64,000 nt of DNA from Allobosea vaviloviae (GTDB lineage: Bacteria > Pseudomonadota > Alphaproteobacteria > Rhizobiales > Beijerinckiaceae). The stretch spans positions 1 through 64,000 of the forward strand of contig NZ_LGSZ01000080.1 in assembly GCF_001298265.1 (NCBI RefSeq). The letters are read 5' to 3'. Position 1 is the first letter of the stretch; every line of letters begins with the position of its first letter. Of this stretch, positions 56,436-64,000 are shown piece by piece. The notes below the pieces were generated by a model. The model was given only the letters and a program-made list of their open reading frames with translations, had not been told where the DNA came from and made no database searches. Both the position numbers and the translations under genes were made by a program.

Positions 56436-57305
56436 ATGTCCCAGATCAGCGACTCCCTGATGTCGATCCTCGACCTCGAGCCGCTCGAACGCAATCTGTT
56501 CCGAGGTCGCAGCCCCAAGGTCGGCTGGCCGCGCGTCTTCGGCGGACAGGTCATCGCGCAATCGCTCTATGCCGCCTGCAAGACGGTCGAAGGTCGCCAG
56601 CCCCATTCCCTGCATGCCTATTTCCTGCTGGGCGGCGACCCCGAAATCCCGATCATCTACGAGGTCGACCGCCTGCGCGACGGACGCTCCTTCACCACGC
56701 GGCGCGTGCTCGCGATCCAGAAGGGCGAGGCGATCTTCGCCATGTCCGCGTCCTTTCAGGTGGAGGAGCCCGGCTACGAGCACCAGATGCCGATGCCCGA
56801 TGTGCCGATGCCGGAGGATCTGCCCGACCGGGAGGCGATGAACCGCAGCGTCCTGCCCAACATGCCCAAGGCGGTGCGCGCCTATTACCAGCGCGAACGG
56901 CCCATCGAGATCCGACCCGTGGAATTTGAGCGCTATGGCGACCGTACCGGGTCGCGCGAGCCGAAATTCCATGTCTGGATCAGGGCGATCCAGCCCTTGC
57001 CCGACGATCCCGCGATCCACCAGGCCGTGCTCGCCTATGCCTCGGATCTGATGCTGCTCGATTCCAGCCTGATCGCCCATGGCACCACCGTCTTCGACGA
57101 GAAGATCCAGGCCGCCAGCCTCGATCATGCGCTCTGGTTCCACCGGCCCTTCCGCGCCGACGAATGGCTGCTCTACGCGCAGGACAGCCCCTCGACCTCG
57201 GGCGCGCGCGGCTTTTCGCGCGGGCTGGTCTTCGATCGGCAGGGTCGGCTGGTGGCGTCGGTCGCCCAGGAAGGCCTGATCCGGCCGCGCCCCGATCGCG
57301 ACTGA
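56436..57305 (+). CDS. tesB: Acyl-CoA thioesterase II
   Basis: A 289-residue double hot-dog thioesterase that hydrolyses acyl-CoA. The N-terminal half has FRGRSPKVGWPRVFGGQVIAQ, and the C-terminal half has DLMLLDSSLIAHG followed by ASLDHALWFHRPF, which carries the catalytic aspartate of TesB enzymes, with the glutamine/threonine pair near the end (DSPSTSGARGF). Length matches E. coli TesB. It is followed by the glnK control region. Confidence 0.96.
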   Translation: MSQISDSLMSILDLEPLERNLFRGRSPKVGWPRVFGGQVIAQSLYAACKTVEGRQPHSLHAYFLLGGDPEIPIIYEVDRLRDGRSFTTRRVLAIQKGEAIFAMSASFQVEEPGYEHQMPMPDVPMPEDLPDREAMNRSVLPNMPKAVRAYYQRERPIEIRPVEFERYGDRTGSREPKFHVWIRAIQPLPDDPAIHQAVLAYASDLMLLDSSLIAHGTTVFDEKIQAASLDHALWFHRPFRADEWLLYAQDSPSTSGARGFSRGLVFDRQGRLVASVAQEGLIRPRPDRD

Positions 57306-57360
57306 TCACTTTTCAGGCACAAGCTAAAGTTTTCATCAGACGCACACGCGCTGGGCAAAC

Positions 57361-57383
57361 TGCCTGTGCCGGAATCACAGGCA
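57361..57383 (+). promoter_or_regulatory. Dyad upstream of the glnK sigma-54 promoter
   Basis: Perfect 8-base arms TGCCTGTG (57361-57368) and CACAGGCA (57376-57383) surround a 7-base spacer. The centre is about 60 bases upstream of the -24 element, in the zone where an enhancer-binding protein would act. It is not a match to the classical NtrC site (GCAC...GTGC), so the regulator is unknown; NtrC is an inference from gene function. Confidence 0.4.
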
Positions 57384-57432
57384 TGGCGGCGATTCGAATT
57401 ATTGCAGGAACCCCGCGTCCCGCCGGGGCAGT

Positions 57433-57449
57433 TGGCACGCGCTTTGAAT
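57433..57449 (+). promoter_or_regulatory. glnK: Sigma-54 (-24/-12) promoter of glnK-amtB
   Basis: TGGCACG (57433-57439), four bases, then TTGAA (57444-57448) matches the sigma-54 consensus TGGCACG-N4-TTGCA with one mismatch in the -12 element. It lies about 100 bases before the glnK start. glnK-amtB operons are classic NtrC/sigma-54 targets under nitrogen limitation. Confidence 0.7.
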
Positions 57450-57547
57450 TGCGTCCGGACGACGCGCTGCGGCTCAACACGGCGCGCGAAGCGCAACGAG
57501 ATCGCCGGGGCTGACTTCCGGGCGGCGTAAACGGGGAAACCCTTCAG

Positions 57548-57886
57548 ATGAAGATCGTGATGGCTATCATCAAGCCGTTCAAGCTGGAGGAGGTGCGCGA
57601 CGGGCTCACCGCCATCGGCGTGCATGGCCTGACCGTGACCGAGGTGAAAGGCTATGGCCGCCAGAAGGGCCATACGGAGATCTATCGCGGCGCCGAATAC
57701 GCCGTGAGCTTCCTGCCGAAGATCAAGATCGAGGTCGCCGTGTCCGACGAGCTCGTCGGCAAGGTGATCGAGGCGATCACGGCAGCCGCCCGCACCGGCC
57801 AGATCGGTGACGGCAAGATTTTCGTCTCGTCCATCGAGAAAGCCGTGCGCATCCGCACCGGCGAGACCGACGGCGACGCCCTCTGA
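57548..57886 (+). CDS. glnK: Nitrogen regulatory protein P-II (GlnK)
   Basis: A 112-residue PII signalling protein that senses 2-oxoglutarate, ATP/ADP and glutamine status and blocks AmtB. The T-loop is intact with the uridylylation site Y51 (YRGAEY). The B-loop TGQIGDGKIFV and C-loop RIRTGE are typical. AGGGGAAA precedes ATG 57548. Linkage to amtB 31 bases downstream identifies it as GlnK rather than GlnB. Confidence 0.97.
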   Translation: MKIVMAIIKPFKLEEVRDGLTAIGVHGLTVTEVKGYGRQKGHTEIYRGAEYAVSFLPKIKIEVAVSDELVGKVIEAITAAARTGQIGDGKIFVSSIEKAVRIRTGETDGDAL

Positions 57887-57917
57887 GCCCAGATCTTTCT
57901 GTCAGGAGTTTCCAACA

Positions 57918-59396
57918 ATGAATTTCAAGAGCCTTAACCGGGCCGGGCTTGTCGGACTGGCGCTTGCAGCGGCCACCGGCGCCGCGCTCGCGCAAACCCC
58001 AGCCGCGACCCCAGCCCCCGTGCCCAACAAGGGTGACGTCGCCTTCATGATGAGCTCGACCGTATTGGTCCTGCTCATGACCATTCCCGGCCTGGCCCTG
58101 TTCTACGGTGGCCTGGTCCGCAGCAAGAACATGCTCTCGGTCCTGACGCAGGTCTTCGCCATCACCAGCATCGTCGTGCTGCTCTGGGTGACCTATGGCT
58201 ATTCGCTCGCCTTCACCAATGGCGGCGGCCTGAACGACTATGTCGGCGGCTTCTCCAAGGCGTTCCTCAGGGGCGTGGATGCGACGACGACGGCAGCGAC
58301 CTTCTCGAACGGCGTCGTCATCCCCGAATTCCTCTACATGGCTTTCCAGATGACCTTCGCCTGCATCACGCCGGCGCTGATCGTCGGTGCCTTCGCGGAG
58401 CGCATGAAGTTCTCGGCGCTGCTGCTCTTCACGGTGCTCTGGGTCACCTTCATCTACTTCCCGATGGCCCATATGGTCTGGTACTGGGGCGGCCCCGATC
58501 TCGTCGGCAACGCCGCCAAGGCGCTCGCCGATGCCGGTGCTGACGGCAAGGTCGCAGCCCAGGCGGCGCTCGACGCCGTCAACGCCGATGCCGGCATGCT
58601 CTTCAAATGGGGCGCGCTCGACTTCGCCGGCGGCACGGTGGTTCACATCAACGCAGGCATTGCCGGTCTCGTCGGCTGCATTCTGCTCGGCAAGCGCATC
58701 GGCTACGGCAAGGAGCTGATGGCCCCGCACTCACTGACGATGACCCTCATCGGCGGCGCCCTGCTCTGGGTCGGCTGGTTCGGCTTCAACGCCGGCTCCA
58801 ACCTGGAAGCCAACGGCACGGCCGCGCTCGCCATGGTCAACACCTTCGTCGCCACGGCGGCGGCGGCGGTCGCCTGGCTCTTCGTCGAATGGGCGATCAA
58901 GGGCAAGCCCTCGATGCTCGGCATGGTCTCGGGTGCCGTCGCCGGTCTCGTCGCGGTCACTCCCGCTGCTGGTTTCGGCGGCCCGATGGGCTGCATCGTG
59001 CTCGGCCTCGTCGCCGGCATCGTCTGCTTCATCTTCTGCTCGACGGTGAAGAACGCGCTCGGCTACGACGACTCGCTCGACGTCTTCGGCATCCACTGCA
59101 TCGGCGGCATCCTCGGCGCCCTGGCGACCGGCATCCTCGTCAATGTCGATCTCGGCGGCGCCGGCATCCCGGACTATACCTCCAAGCCCGGCGAACTGGC
59201 TGTCGGCGCCTATGTCCTGGGTGACGCCTTCCTCGCCCAGGTCAAGGCGGTGCTGTTCACGATCGTCTTCAGCGGCGTCGGCTCGCTGATCCTCTATAAG
59301 ATCGTCGACGTCATCATCGGCCTGCGCGTCGCTCCCGATGCCGAGCGCGAAGGGCTCGACATCGCCGAGCATGGCGAGCGCGCCTATCACGACTGA
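57918..59396 (+). CDS. amtB: Ammonium transporter
   Basis: A 492-residue channel with an N-terminal signal-like segment (residues 1-25, ending ALA) and eleven membrane helices. FYGGLVRSKN and the twin histidines in VVHINAG and GIHCIGG mark the conduction pore. The cytoplasmic C-terminal tail (GLRVAPDAEREGLDIAEHGERAYHD) that binds GlnK is complete, with the conserved glycine-leucine opening. CAGGAG precedes ATG 57918. It ends in a strong terminator. Confidence 0.97.
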   Translation: MNFKSLNRAGLVGLALAAATGAALAQTPAATPAPVPNKGDVAFMMSSTVLVLLMTIPGLALFYGGLVRSKNMLSVLTQVFAITSIVVLLWVTYGYSLAFTNGGGLNDYVGGFSKAFLRGVDATTTAATFSNGVVIPEFLYMAFQMTFACITPALIVGAFAERMKFSALLLFTVLWVTFIYFPMAHMVWYWGGPDLVGNAAKALADAGADGKVAAQAALDAVNADAGMLFKWGALDFAGGTVVHINAGIAGLVGCILLGKRIGYGKELMAPHSLTMTLIGGALLWVGWFGFNAGSNLEANGTAALAMVNTFVATAAAAVAWLFVEWAIKGKPSMLGMVSGAVAGLVAVTPAAGFGGPMGCIVLGLVAGIVCFIFCSTVKNALGYDDSLDVFGIHCIGGILGALATGILVNVDLGGAGIPDYTSKPGELAVGAYVLGDAFLAQVKAVLFTIVFSGVGSLILYKIVDVIIGLRVAPDAEREGLDIAEHGERAYHD

Positions 59397-59428
59397 TTGC
59401 ACGCAGGTCTTCCGTCTCACGTGAAACA

Positions 59429-59458
59429 ATCCCCGGCGGGCGACCGCCGGGGATTTTT
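59429..59458 (+). terminator. Rho-independent terminator after amtB
   Basis: An 11-base stem ATCCCCGGCGG (59429-59439) and CCGCCGGGGAT (59444-59454) with a GCGA loop is followed by TTTT. It lies 33 bases after the amtB stop and closes the glnK-amtB operon. Confidence 0.9.
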
Positions 59459-59520
59459 CGTTCAAGGGCAGGCTCGTTCGCTGCGTGCCCGGCCCGTGCG
59501 AGCGCCCGCGACCGCGCCAA

Positions 59521-59539
59521 GGTTAAGCGGGTCTTAACC
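59521..59539 (+). promoter_or_regulatory. CtrA-type binding site upstream of ftsK
   Basis: GGTTAAG-CGGGT-CTTAACC is a perfect 7-base dyad containing TTAA-N7-TTAA (59523-59526 and 59534-59537), which is exactly the consensus for the alphaproteobacterial cell-cycle regulator CtrA. It lies 73 bases before the ftsK start, in the only long gap before this cell-division gene. Confidence 0.65.
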
Positions 59540-59611
59540 TCGCCTTCCTAACGTGATGGGGATGGCCGATGCGACGCGGCCCGTAGCCCAGGGATGACGG
59601 CTTAATTCCGC

Positions 59612-62221
59612 ATGCGCACGATCCGACGCTCCTCATCGCTGATGGACCGCCTGCCCGACCCGATCAGGGAGTTCCTGTCGCGCCGTGCCAGCGAGATCAC
59701 GGGGCTTGCCGTGCTGGCCCTGATGGCCGCCGTCGCGCTGTCGCTCGCGACTTGGTCGGTCGATGATCCCAGCCTCAACAACGCCACCAGTGGCGCCGTC
59801 AGGAACTGGCTCGGCCGGCCCGGCGCGATGATCGCCGATCTGATGATGCAGCTGATCGGGCTCGGCGTCATCGCGCTGCTGTTCCCGCCGGTGATCTGGT
59901 CGCTTCGGCTGGTCCGTTTCCATCTCTTCGACAGGGGCGCGCTCAAGCTCGGCCTCTGGGTCGTCGGCGTCGCCGCCACGGCCGCCGTCGGCAGCGCGCT
60001 GCCCGCCACGCCGCGCTGGCCGTTGCCGACCGGCATGGGCGGCGTCATCGGCGACGGCCTTCTGTTCGGCACCCGCAATCTCGCCGGCATCGCCGGCAAT
60101 GCGCTGGGCGGCCTGGTCGGCTTCCTCTATGCCGGCATCGCCATCCTGGCCGTCACGGCCGCTGCGGGCTTCGGCTTCGTCAGCGACGAGGACCCGGTCG
60201 CCGACGCCGACGACGCCGATGAATCTTGGTCGGAGAGCGAGGACCGCCGCGAGGACGAGCCCGGCATCGCCGTGATCCTGATCGGCTGGCTCGCTCATGG
60301 CGCGATGGCGCTGCGCGGCGCGATCCTGCGTCGCCTGCCGCAACCGCCGGCCGCGGCAACGCAAGGCGCGCAGCAGGGATCGCAGCATGGCAGCGCACCC
60401 GCCCCCGCAGCCGGCCGCGTCCGTCGCGAGCCGCAATTCCAGGACGGTCCTCGTCGCGAACAGGCTGTGCGCCCGACACTGCCGGCCTTCGACCCCGAGC
60501 CGCTCCCCTCTTCGCGCGCCGCAAAGACGCCGGGTCGCGACCTCGGCCCGCCCTTCGATGTCGAGGATGACGGTCCTCAGGATTTGCGCGACCTCAACGC
60601 GCCGCGCGTCACTCCGCCGCCGCCCGCGCCAAAGACCGGAAAGCGCATCCAGCGGGAGGCTCAGCCCTCCCTGCTCGATCGCGACGCGTTCGAACTGCCG
60701 CCGCTGACCTATCTCGGCGAGCCCAAGAAGCTACCGGCCAATGCGATCTCGACCGACGCGCTGGAGCAGAACGCCACGCTGCTCGAAGGCGTGCTCGAGG
60801 ATTTCGGCGTGCGCGGCGAGATCACGCAGGTGCGCCCCGGCCCTGTCGTGACGCTGTACGAGCTCGAGCCCGCGCCGGGCACCAAATCCTCGCGGGTGAT
60901 TTCGCTGGCCGACGACATCGCCCGCTCCATGAGCGCGATTTCGGCGCGCGTGGCGGTGATCCCCGGCAAGAACGCGATCGGCATCGAACTGCCCAATGCC
61001 CGCCGCGAGACGGTGTTCCTGCGCGAGCTTCTGGCGAGCCAGGATTTCGAGAGCTCCAAGCACAAGCTCGCGCTGGGGCTTGGCAAGACCATCGGCGGCG
61101 AGCCGGTGATCGTCGATCTCGCCAAGATGCCGCATCTGCTCGTCGCCGGCACCACCGGCTCGGGCAAATCGGTGGCGATCAACACCATGATCCTGTCGCT
61201 GCTCTACCGGCTCACCCCGGAGCAGTGCCGGCTGATCATGGTCGATCCCAAGATGCTCGAATTGTCGGTTTATGACGGCATTCCCCATCTGCTCACCCCC
61301 GTCGTCACCGACCCGAAGAAGGCGGTCGTGGCCCTGAAATGGGCGGTGCGCGAGATGGAGGAGCGCTACAAGAAGATGTCGAAGCTCTCGGTGCGCAACA
61401 TCGACGGCTTCAATGCGCGGGTGGTCGAGGCCAAGGCCGCCGGCGAGGTCATCACCCGCACGGTCCAGACCGGCTTCGACCGGCATTCCGGCGAGGCTGT
61501 CTATGAGGAGGAGGTCATGGACCTCGAGCCTCTGCCCTATATCGTGGTGATCGTCGACGAGATGGCCGATTTGATGATGGTCGCCGGCAAGGAGATCGAG
61601 GGCACGATCCAGCGTCTGGCCCAGATGGCACGCGCCGCGGGCATCCATGTCGTGCTGGCGACGCAGAGGCCGTCGGTCGACGTCATCACCGGCACGATCA
61701 AGGCGAACTTCCCGACGCGGATCTCCTTCCAGGTCACCAGCAAGATCGACTCGCGCACGATCCTGGGCGAGATGGGCGCCGAGCAGCTTCTGGGCCAGGG
61801 CGACATGCTCTACATGGCCGGCGGCGGTCGCATCACCCGCGTCCACGGCCCCTTCGTCAGCGATGGCGAGGTCGAGAAGGTCGTGGCCCATCTCAAGACG
61901 CAAGGCCGGCCTCAGTACCTCGACGCGGTCACCTCCGAGGAAGATGCGGCGCCCGAGGAGGGCGAGGATGGCGCGGTCTTCGACAAGACCGGCATGGGCC
62001 AGGCCGAGAGCGAGGATCCTTACGACCAGGCGGTGGCGGTGGTCCTGCGCGACAAGAAGGCCTCGACCTCCTACATCCAGCGCCGCCTCCAGATCGGCTA
62101 CAACCGCGCCGCCTCGATCATGGAGCGGATGGAGAACGAAGGCATCGTCGGACCCGCCAACCACGCCGGCAAACGCGACATCCTCGTCGAGACCGGCCGC
62201 GCCAGGGAAGACGAGGATTGA
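59612..62221 (+). CDS. ftsK: DNA translocase FtsK
   Basis: An 869-residue septal DNA pump that clears the chromosome from the closing septum and activates XerCD recombination at dif. The N terminus has four membrane helices (residues 29-190), and a Pro/Ala/Gln-rich linker runs to about 350. The motor domain has the alpha and beta parts, with Walker A GTTGSGKS near residue 515 and Walker B IVVIVDEMADL. The gamma winged helix is at the end (IGYNRAASIMERMENEGIVGPA). The ATG at 59612 gives a basic cytoplasmic start. Confidence 0.97.
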   Translation: MRTIRRSSSLMDRLPDPIREFLSRRASEITGLAVLALMAAVALSLATWSVDDPSLNNATSGAVRNWLGRPGAMIADLMMQLIGLGVIALLFPPVIWSLRLVRFHLFDRGALKLGLWVVGVAATAAVGSALPATPRWPLPTGMGGVIGDGLLFGTRNLAGIAGNALGGLVGFLYAGIAILAVTAAAGFGFVSDEDPVADADDADESWSESEDRREDEPGIAVILIGWLAHGAMALRGAILRRLPQPPAAATQGAQQGSQHGSAPAPAAGRVRREPQFQDGPRREQAVRPTLPAFDPEPLPSSRAAKTPGRDLGPPFDVEDDGPQDLRDLNAPRVTPPPPAPKTGKRIQREAQPSLLDRDAFELPPLTYLGEPKKLPANAISTDALEQNATLLEGVLEDFGVRGEITQVRPGPVVTLYELEPAPGTKSSRVISLADDIARSMSAISARVAVIPGKNAIGIELPNARRETVFLRELLASQDFESSKHKLALGLGKTIGGEPVIVDLAKMPHLLVAGTTGSGKSVAINTMILSLLYRLTPEQCRLIMVDPKMLELSVYDGIPHLLTPVVTDPKKAVVALKWAVREMEERYKKMSKLSVRNIDGFNARVVEAKAAGEVITRTVQTGFDRHSGEAVYEEEVMDLEPLPYIVVIVDEMADLMMVAGKEIEGTIQRLAQMARAAGIHVVLATQRPSVDVITGTIKANFPTRISFQVTSKIDSRTILGEMGAEQLLGQGDMLYMAGGGRITRVHGPFVSDGEVEKVVAHLKTQGRPQYLDAVTSEEDAAPEEGEDGAVFDKTGMGQAESEDPYDQAVAVVLRDKKASTSYIQRRLQIGYNRAASIMERMENEGIVGPANHAGKRDILVETGRAREDED

Positions 62222-62411
62222 GCGGCTTCAGGCGAGTCGGCCCTTGCGGTTGCCGGCCTCGGTCCTCAAATTGCCATCAGGGTGCTGCAACCTCTCGCAC
62301 ACCCGTAGCGTTGAGCTGCCGCGCGCCATGCCGGCAGCGGAAGAATGCGCAACACATGTGTCCGGTCGTTGCGGAGGATTGCGGCGACACAGGAATGGAG
62401 CAGACCTGCTC

Positions 62412-63242
62412 ATGACATCGCTCCCGACGCGTCGGGCCAAAATTGCCCTGGTGGCTCTGCTGGGCTGCGCAGCCCTGCCTGCCTCGCTGACAGCGCAACC
62501 GCTGCAACTGCAGCCGTCCAAGCCGGCTGTGGCGAGGCCCGCCGTCGCGCGCCCGCTGCCCCTGCCGCCAAGCCGGCCTCCGGGTCTCGGCCTGCCGCGC
62601 GTGGCCGAAGCCGCTGCCGTGCAGCCGGCATCGTCGTCGGCCGGAAGCGCCGTGGCGGAAGCCGCACGTCCCGCCGCGACACCAGCGCGCGCCAAGGCCG
62701 GCGCACCAGCGACGCAGGAAGAAGCGATCGAGCGGCTCAATACCTATCTCAACAGCTTCTCATCTCTGCAGGGCAACTTCATCCAGTTCGCCGCCAATGG
62801 GCGCCGCCTTGAAGGTCGGATCTACATCCAACGCCCCGGCAAGATGCGCTTCGAATACGAGCCTCCGGCGACGATCGAGGTCATTGCGGATGGCACCTCC
62901 GTCGCGGTTCGCGACAAGAAGCTGGCGACGCAGGACATCTACTCGCTCGGGCAAACGCCGCTGAAATTCCTCGTGCGCGAAAAGATGGATCTCGCCCGTG
63001 ACGGCACCATCACCGGCGCTGGCGTCGATGGCGATGTCCTGTCGGTGCGCCTCGAGGACCGTTCGACGCTGGGCGGGACCTCGAAAATCACGCTGAAATT
63101 CGACCTGGTCGCCAACGTCCTGAAGCAATGGGTGGTAATCGACCCGCAGGGCTACGAGACCTCAGTCGCGCTCTACAATCTCGACACCCAGCGACGCCCC
63201 GACGCGAAGAACTTCGTGATCGACTATCAGCGCAAGCTTTGA
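62412..63242 (+). CDS. lolA: Outer-membrane lipoprotein carrier protein LolA
   Basis: A 276-residue periplasmic carrier that takes lipoproteins from LolCDE toward the outer membrane. It has a signal peptide (residues 1-28), a long Pro/Ala/Arg-rich linker (about 30-100), and then the LolA fold: NTYLNSFSSLQGNFIQF, GRIYIQRPGKMRFEY, VAVRDKKLATQDIYSLGQTPLKFL. The linker is longer than in enteric LolA. ATG 62412 is in frame with the signal sequence. It follows ftsK by 190 bases and ends in a hairpin terminator. Confidence 0.92.
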   Translation: MTSLPTRRAKIALVALLGCAALPASLTAQPLQLQPSKPAVARPAVARPLPLPPSRPPGLGLPRVAEAAAVQPASSSAGSAVAEAARPAATPARAKAGAPATQEEAIERLNTYLNSFSSLQGNFIQFAANGRRLEGRIYIQRPGKMRFEYEPPATIEVIADGTSVAVRDKKLATQDIYSLGQTPLKFLVREKMDLARDGTITGAGVDGDVLSVRLEDRSTLGGTSKITLKFDLVANVLKQWVVIDPQGYETSVALYNLDTQRRPDAKNFVIDYQRKL

Positions 63243-63267
63243 CGGTCCCTGACACGGGCATCGCTCC

Positions 63268-63295
63268 GCAAGCCGCCTGAAACGGCTTGCCTTTT
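63268..63295 (+). terminator. Rho-independent terminator after lolA
   Basis: The stem GCAAGCCG (63268-63275) and CGGCTTGC (63283-63290) with a 7-base loop is followed by CTTTT. It lies 25 bases after the lolA stop and before the exonuclease gene. Confidence 0.75.
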
Positions 63296-63344
63296 GCGCG
63301 CCAGCAAACCAGTTTCCGGCTCCCTTTCGCCGGAACCGCTTTGC

Positions 63345-64000
63345 GTGCAACTCACCGTCACAAGCTGGAACATCAACTCGGTCAGGCTGCGGATCGGCAT
63401 GGTCACGGATTTCCTGGCCGCGCACGCACCCGATATCCTCTGCCTGCAGGAAACCAAGACGCCCGACGAGCAGTTTCCGGGAAAGGCCTTTGAAAAGGCC
63501 GGCTACGTCCATCAGGCCTTCATCGGCCAGAAGGGCTATAACGGCGTCGCCATCGTCTCGAAGCTGCCCTTCAGCGAGAAGGACGCCATGGCGATGTGTG
63601 GCCGCAACGACGCCCGCCACATGACAGCCGTGCTGGACACCGGCGCAGGAGCCGCTGCCGGCATTGCGATCCACAATTTCTACATTCCCGCCGGCGGCGA
63701 TATTCCCGACCCCGAGAAAAACGAGAAGTTCGCGCATAAGCTCGCCTTTCTCGACGAGATCGGCGCCTGGGGCATCGCGAAGCGGCCAACGGACCGGCCC
63801 GCCATCCTGCTCGGCGACCTCAACATCGCCCCCTACGAGCACGATGTCTGGAGCCACAAGCAGCTCCTCGACGTGGTCAGCCACACGCCGATCGAGACCC
63901 AGACGCTGGAGAGGCTGCGCTCCGAGCTCGGCTGGACCGATGCGGCGCGCACGCTGCGGCCGGAGCCTGAGAAGCTCTACAGCTGGTGGAGTTACCGCGC
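63345..64000 (+). CDS. xthA: Exodeoxyribonuclease III (3' end beyond the window)
   Basis: A 5' part of 218 codons that runs off the right edge. It starts at GTG 63345 and reads MQLTVTSWNINSVRLRIGMV. The ExoIII/AP-endonuclease motifs are in order: WNINS, CLQETKTPDEQFP with the metal-binding glutamate, the NFYIPAGGD tyrosine segment and LLGDLNIAPYEHDVW. The C-terminal GDHCPV-type histidine motif is not yet reached. It repairs abasic sites. No ATG start is available near the N terminus, so GTG is the likely start codon. Confidence 0.93.
   Translation, partial: MQLTVTSWNINSVRLRIGMVTDFLAAHAPDILCLQETKTPDEQFPGKAFEKAGYVHQAFIGQKGYNGVAIVSKLPFSEKDAMAMCGRNDARHMTAVLDTGAGAAAGIAIHNFYIPAGGDIPDPEKNEKFAHKLAFLDEIGAWGIAKRPTDRPAILLGDLNIAPYEHDVWSHKQLLDVVSHTPIETQTLERLRSELGWTDAARTLRPEPEKLYSWWSYR

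Overview
This window looks like a chromosomal segment of a high-G+C alphaproteobacterium of the order Hyphomicrobiales (Rhizobiales). Family-level signs are the very-long-chain fatty acid cluster (acpXL, fabZ, two fabF, adh, lpxXL) that makes the C28 acyl chain of rhizobial lipid A, the zeta-type ATPase inhibitor (DUF1476) divergent from purC, the split purS/purQ amidotransferase, an ialB-family protein beside rlmN, DUF2794, DUF1223 and a CtrA-type box before ftsK. Bosea or a close relative is my best guess, but the genus cannot be settled from sequence reading alone. Gene density is high. I see no tRNA, rRNA, CRISPR array, prophage or insertion sequence inside the window.

Layout. 1-500: a strong promoter fires leftward off the edge (rRNA/tRNA-like), plus a 16-bp tandem repeat. 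501-6551: M23 peptidase, AEC permease, gluQ, an AlkA-type glycosylase, an HpcH/HpaI aldolase and the ATPase inhibitor. 6957-9371: purC, a lipoprotein, purS and purQ. 9487-12895: a cytochrome c maturation operon on the minus strand (ccmA, ccmB, ccmC, ccmD, ccmG) interrupted by a small opposite-strand gene. 13132-17908: aconitase and a chemotaxis receptor. 18151-24974: the very-long-chain fatty acid/lipid A cluster, which carries an extra fabG, a condensing-enzyme homologue with no cysteine, and a ParD/ParE-like toxin-antitoxin pair between fabG and adh. 25042-30608: DUF1223 protein, a lemA-TPM-TPM operon, gamma-glutamyltransferase and a class A acid phosphatase. 30625-41270: rlmN, ialB-like, oxidoreductases, yciB, ftsY, a pseudouridine synthase, an unknown gene coupled to a BioF2-type acetyltransferase, phhB and thpR. 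41447-48697: aldo/keto reductase, the tesA/ybbA/ybbP-type esterase and ABC exporter, a Bax-inhibitor-1 protein, a Pat-type acetyltransferase and DUF2794. 49064-57305: a CMD-family protein, the 180-kDa-class NAD glutamate dehydrogenase, Trm112, a UbiH-family hydroxylase and tesB. 57433-59458: glnK-amtB with a sigma-54 promoter and a terminator. 59521-64000: ftsK with a CtrA box, lolA and the start of an exonuclease III gene.

How the parts work together. Most genes are housekeeping, arranged in short operons with 1-4 base start/stop overlaps. The functional block of most interest is the lipid A acyl-chain cluster. One of its two ketosynthases lacks the nucleophilic cysteine and one histidine, which suggests a heterodimer like the KS/chain-length-factor pairs of polyketide synthases. 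A toxin-antitoxin pair sits inside the same gene string. A dispersed intergenic repeat with two nested dyads occurs four times, always at gene borders, and once reaches the start codon of a gene. Start sites were chosen by reading frame, family length and visible ribosome binding sites; where several starts are possible this is stated.
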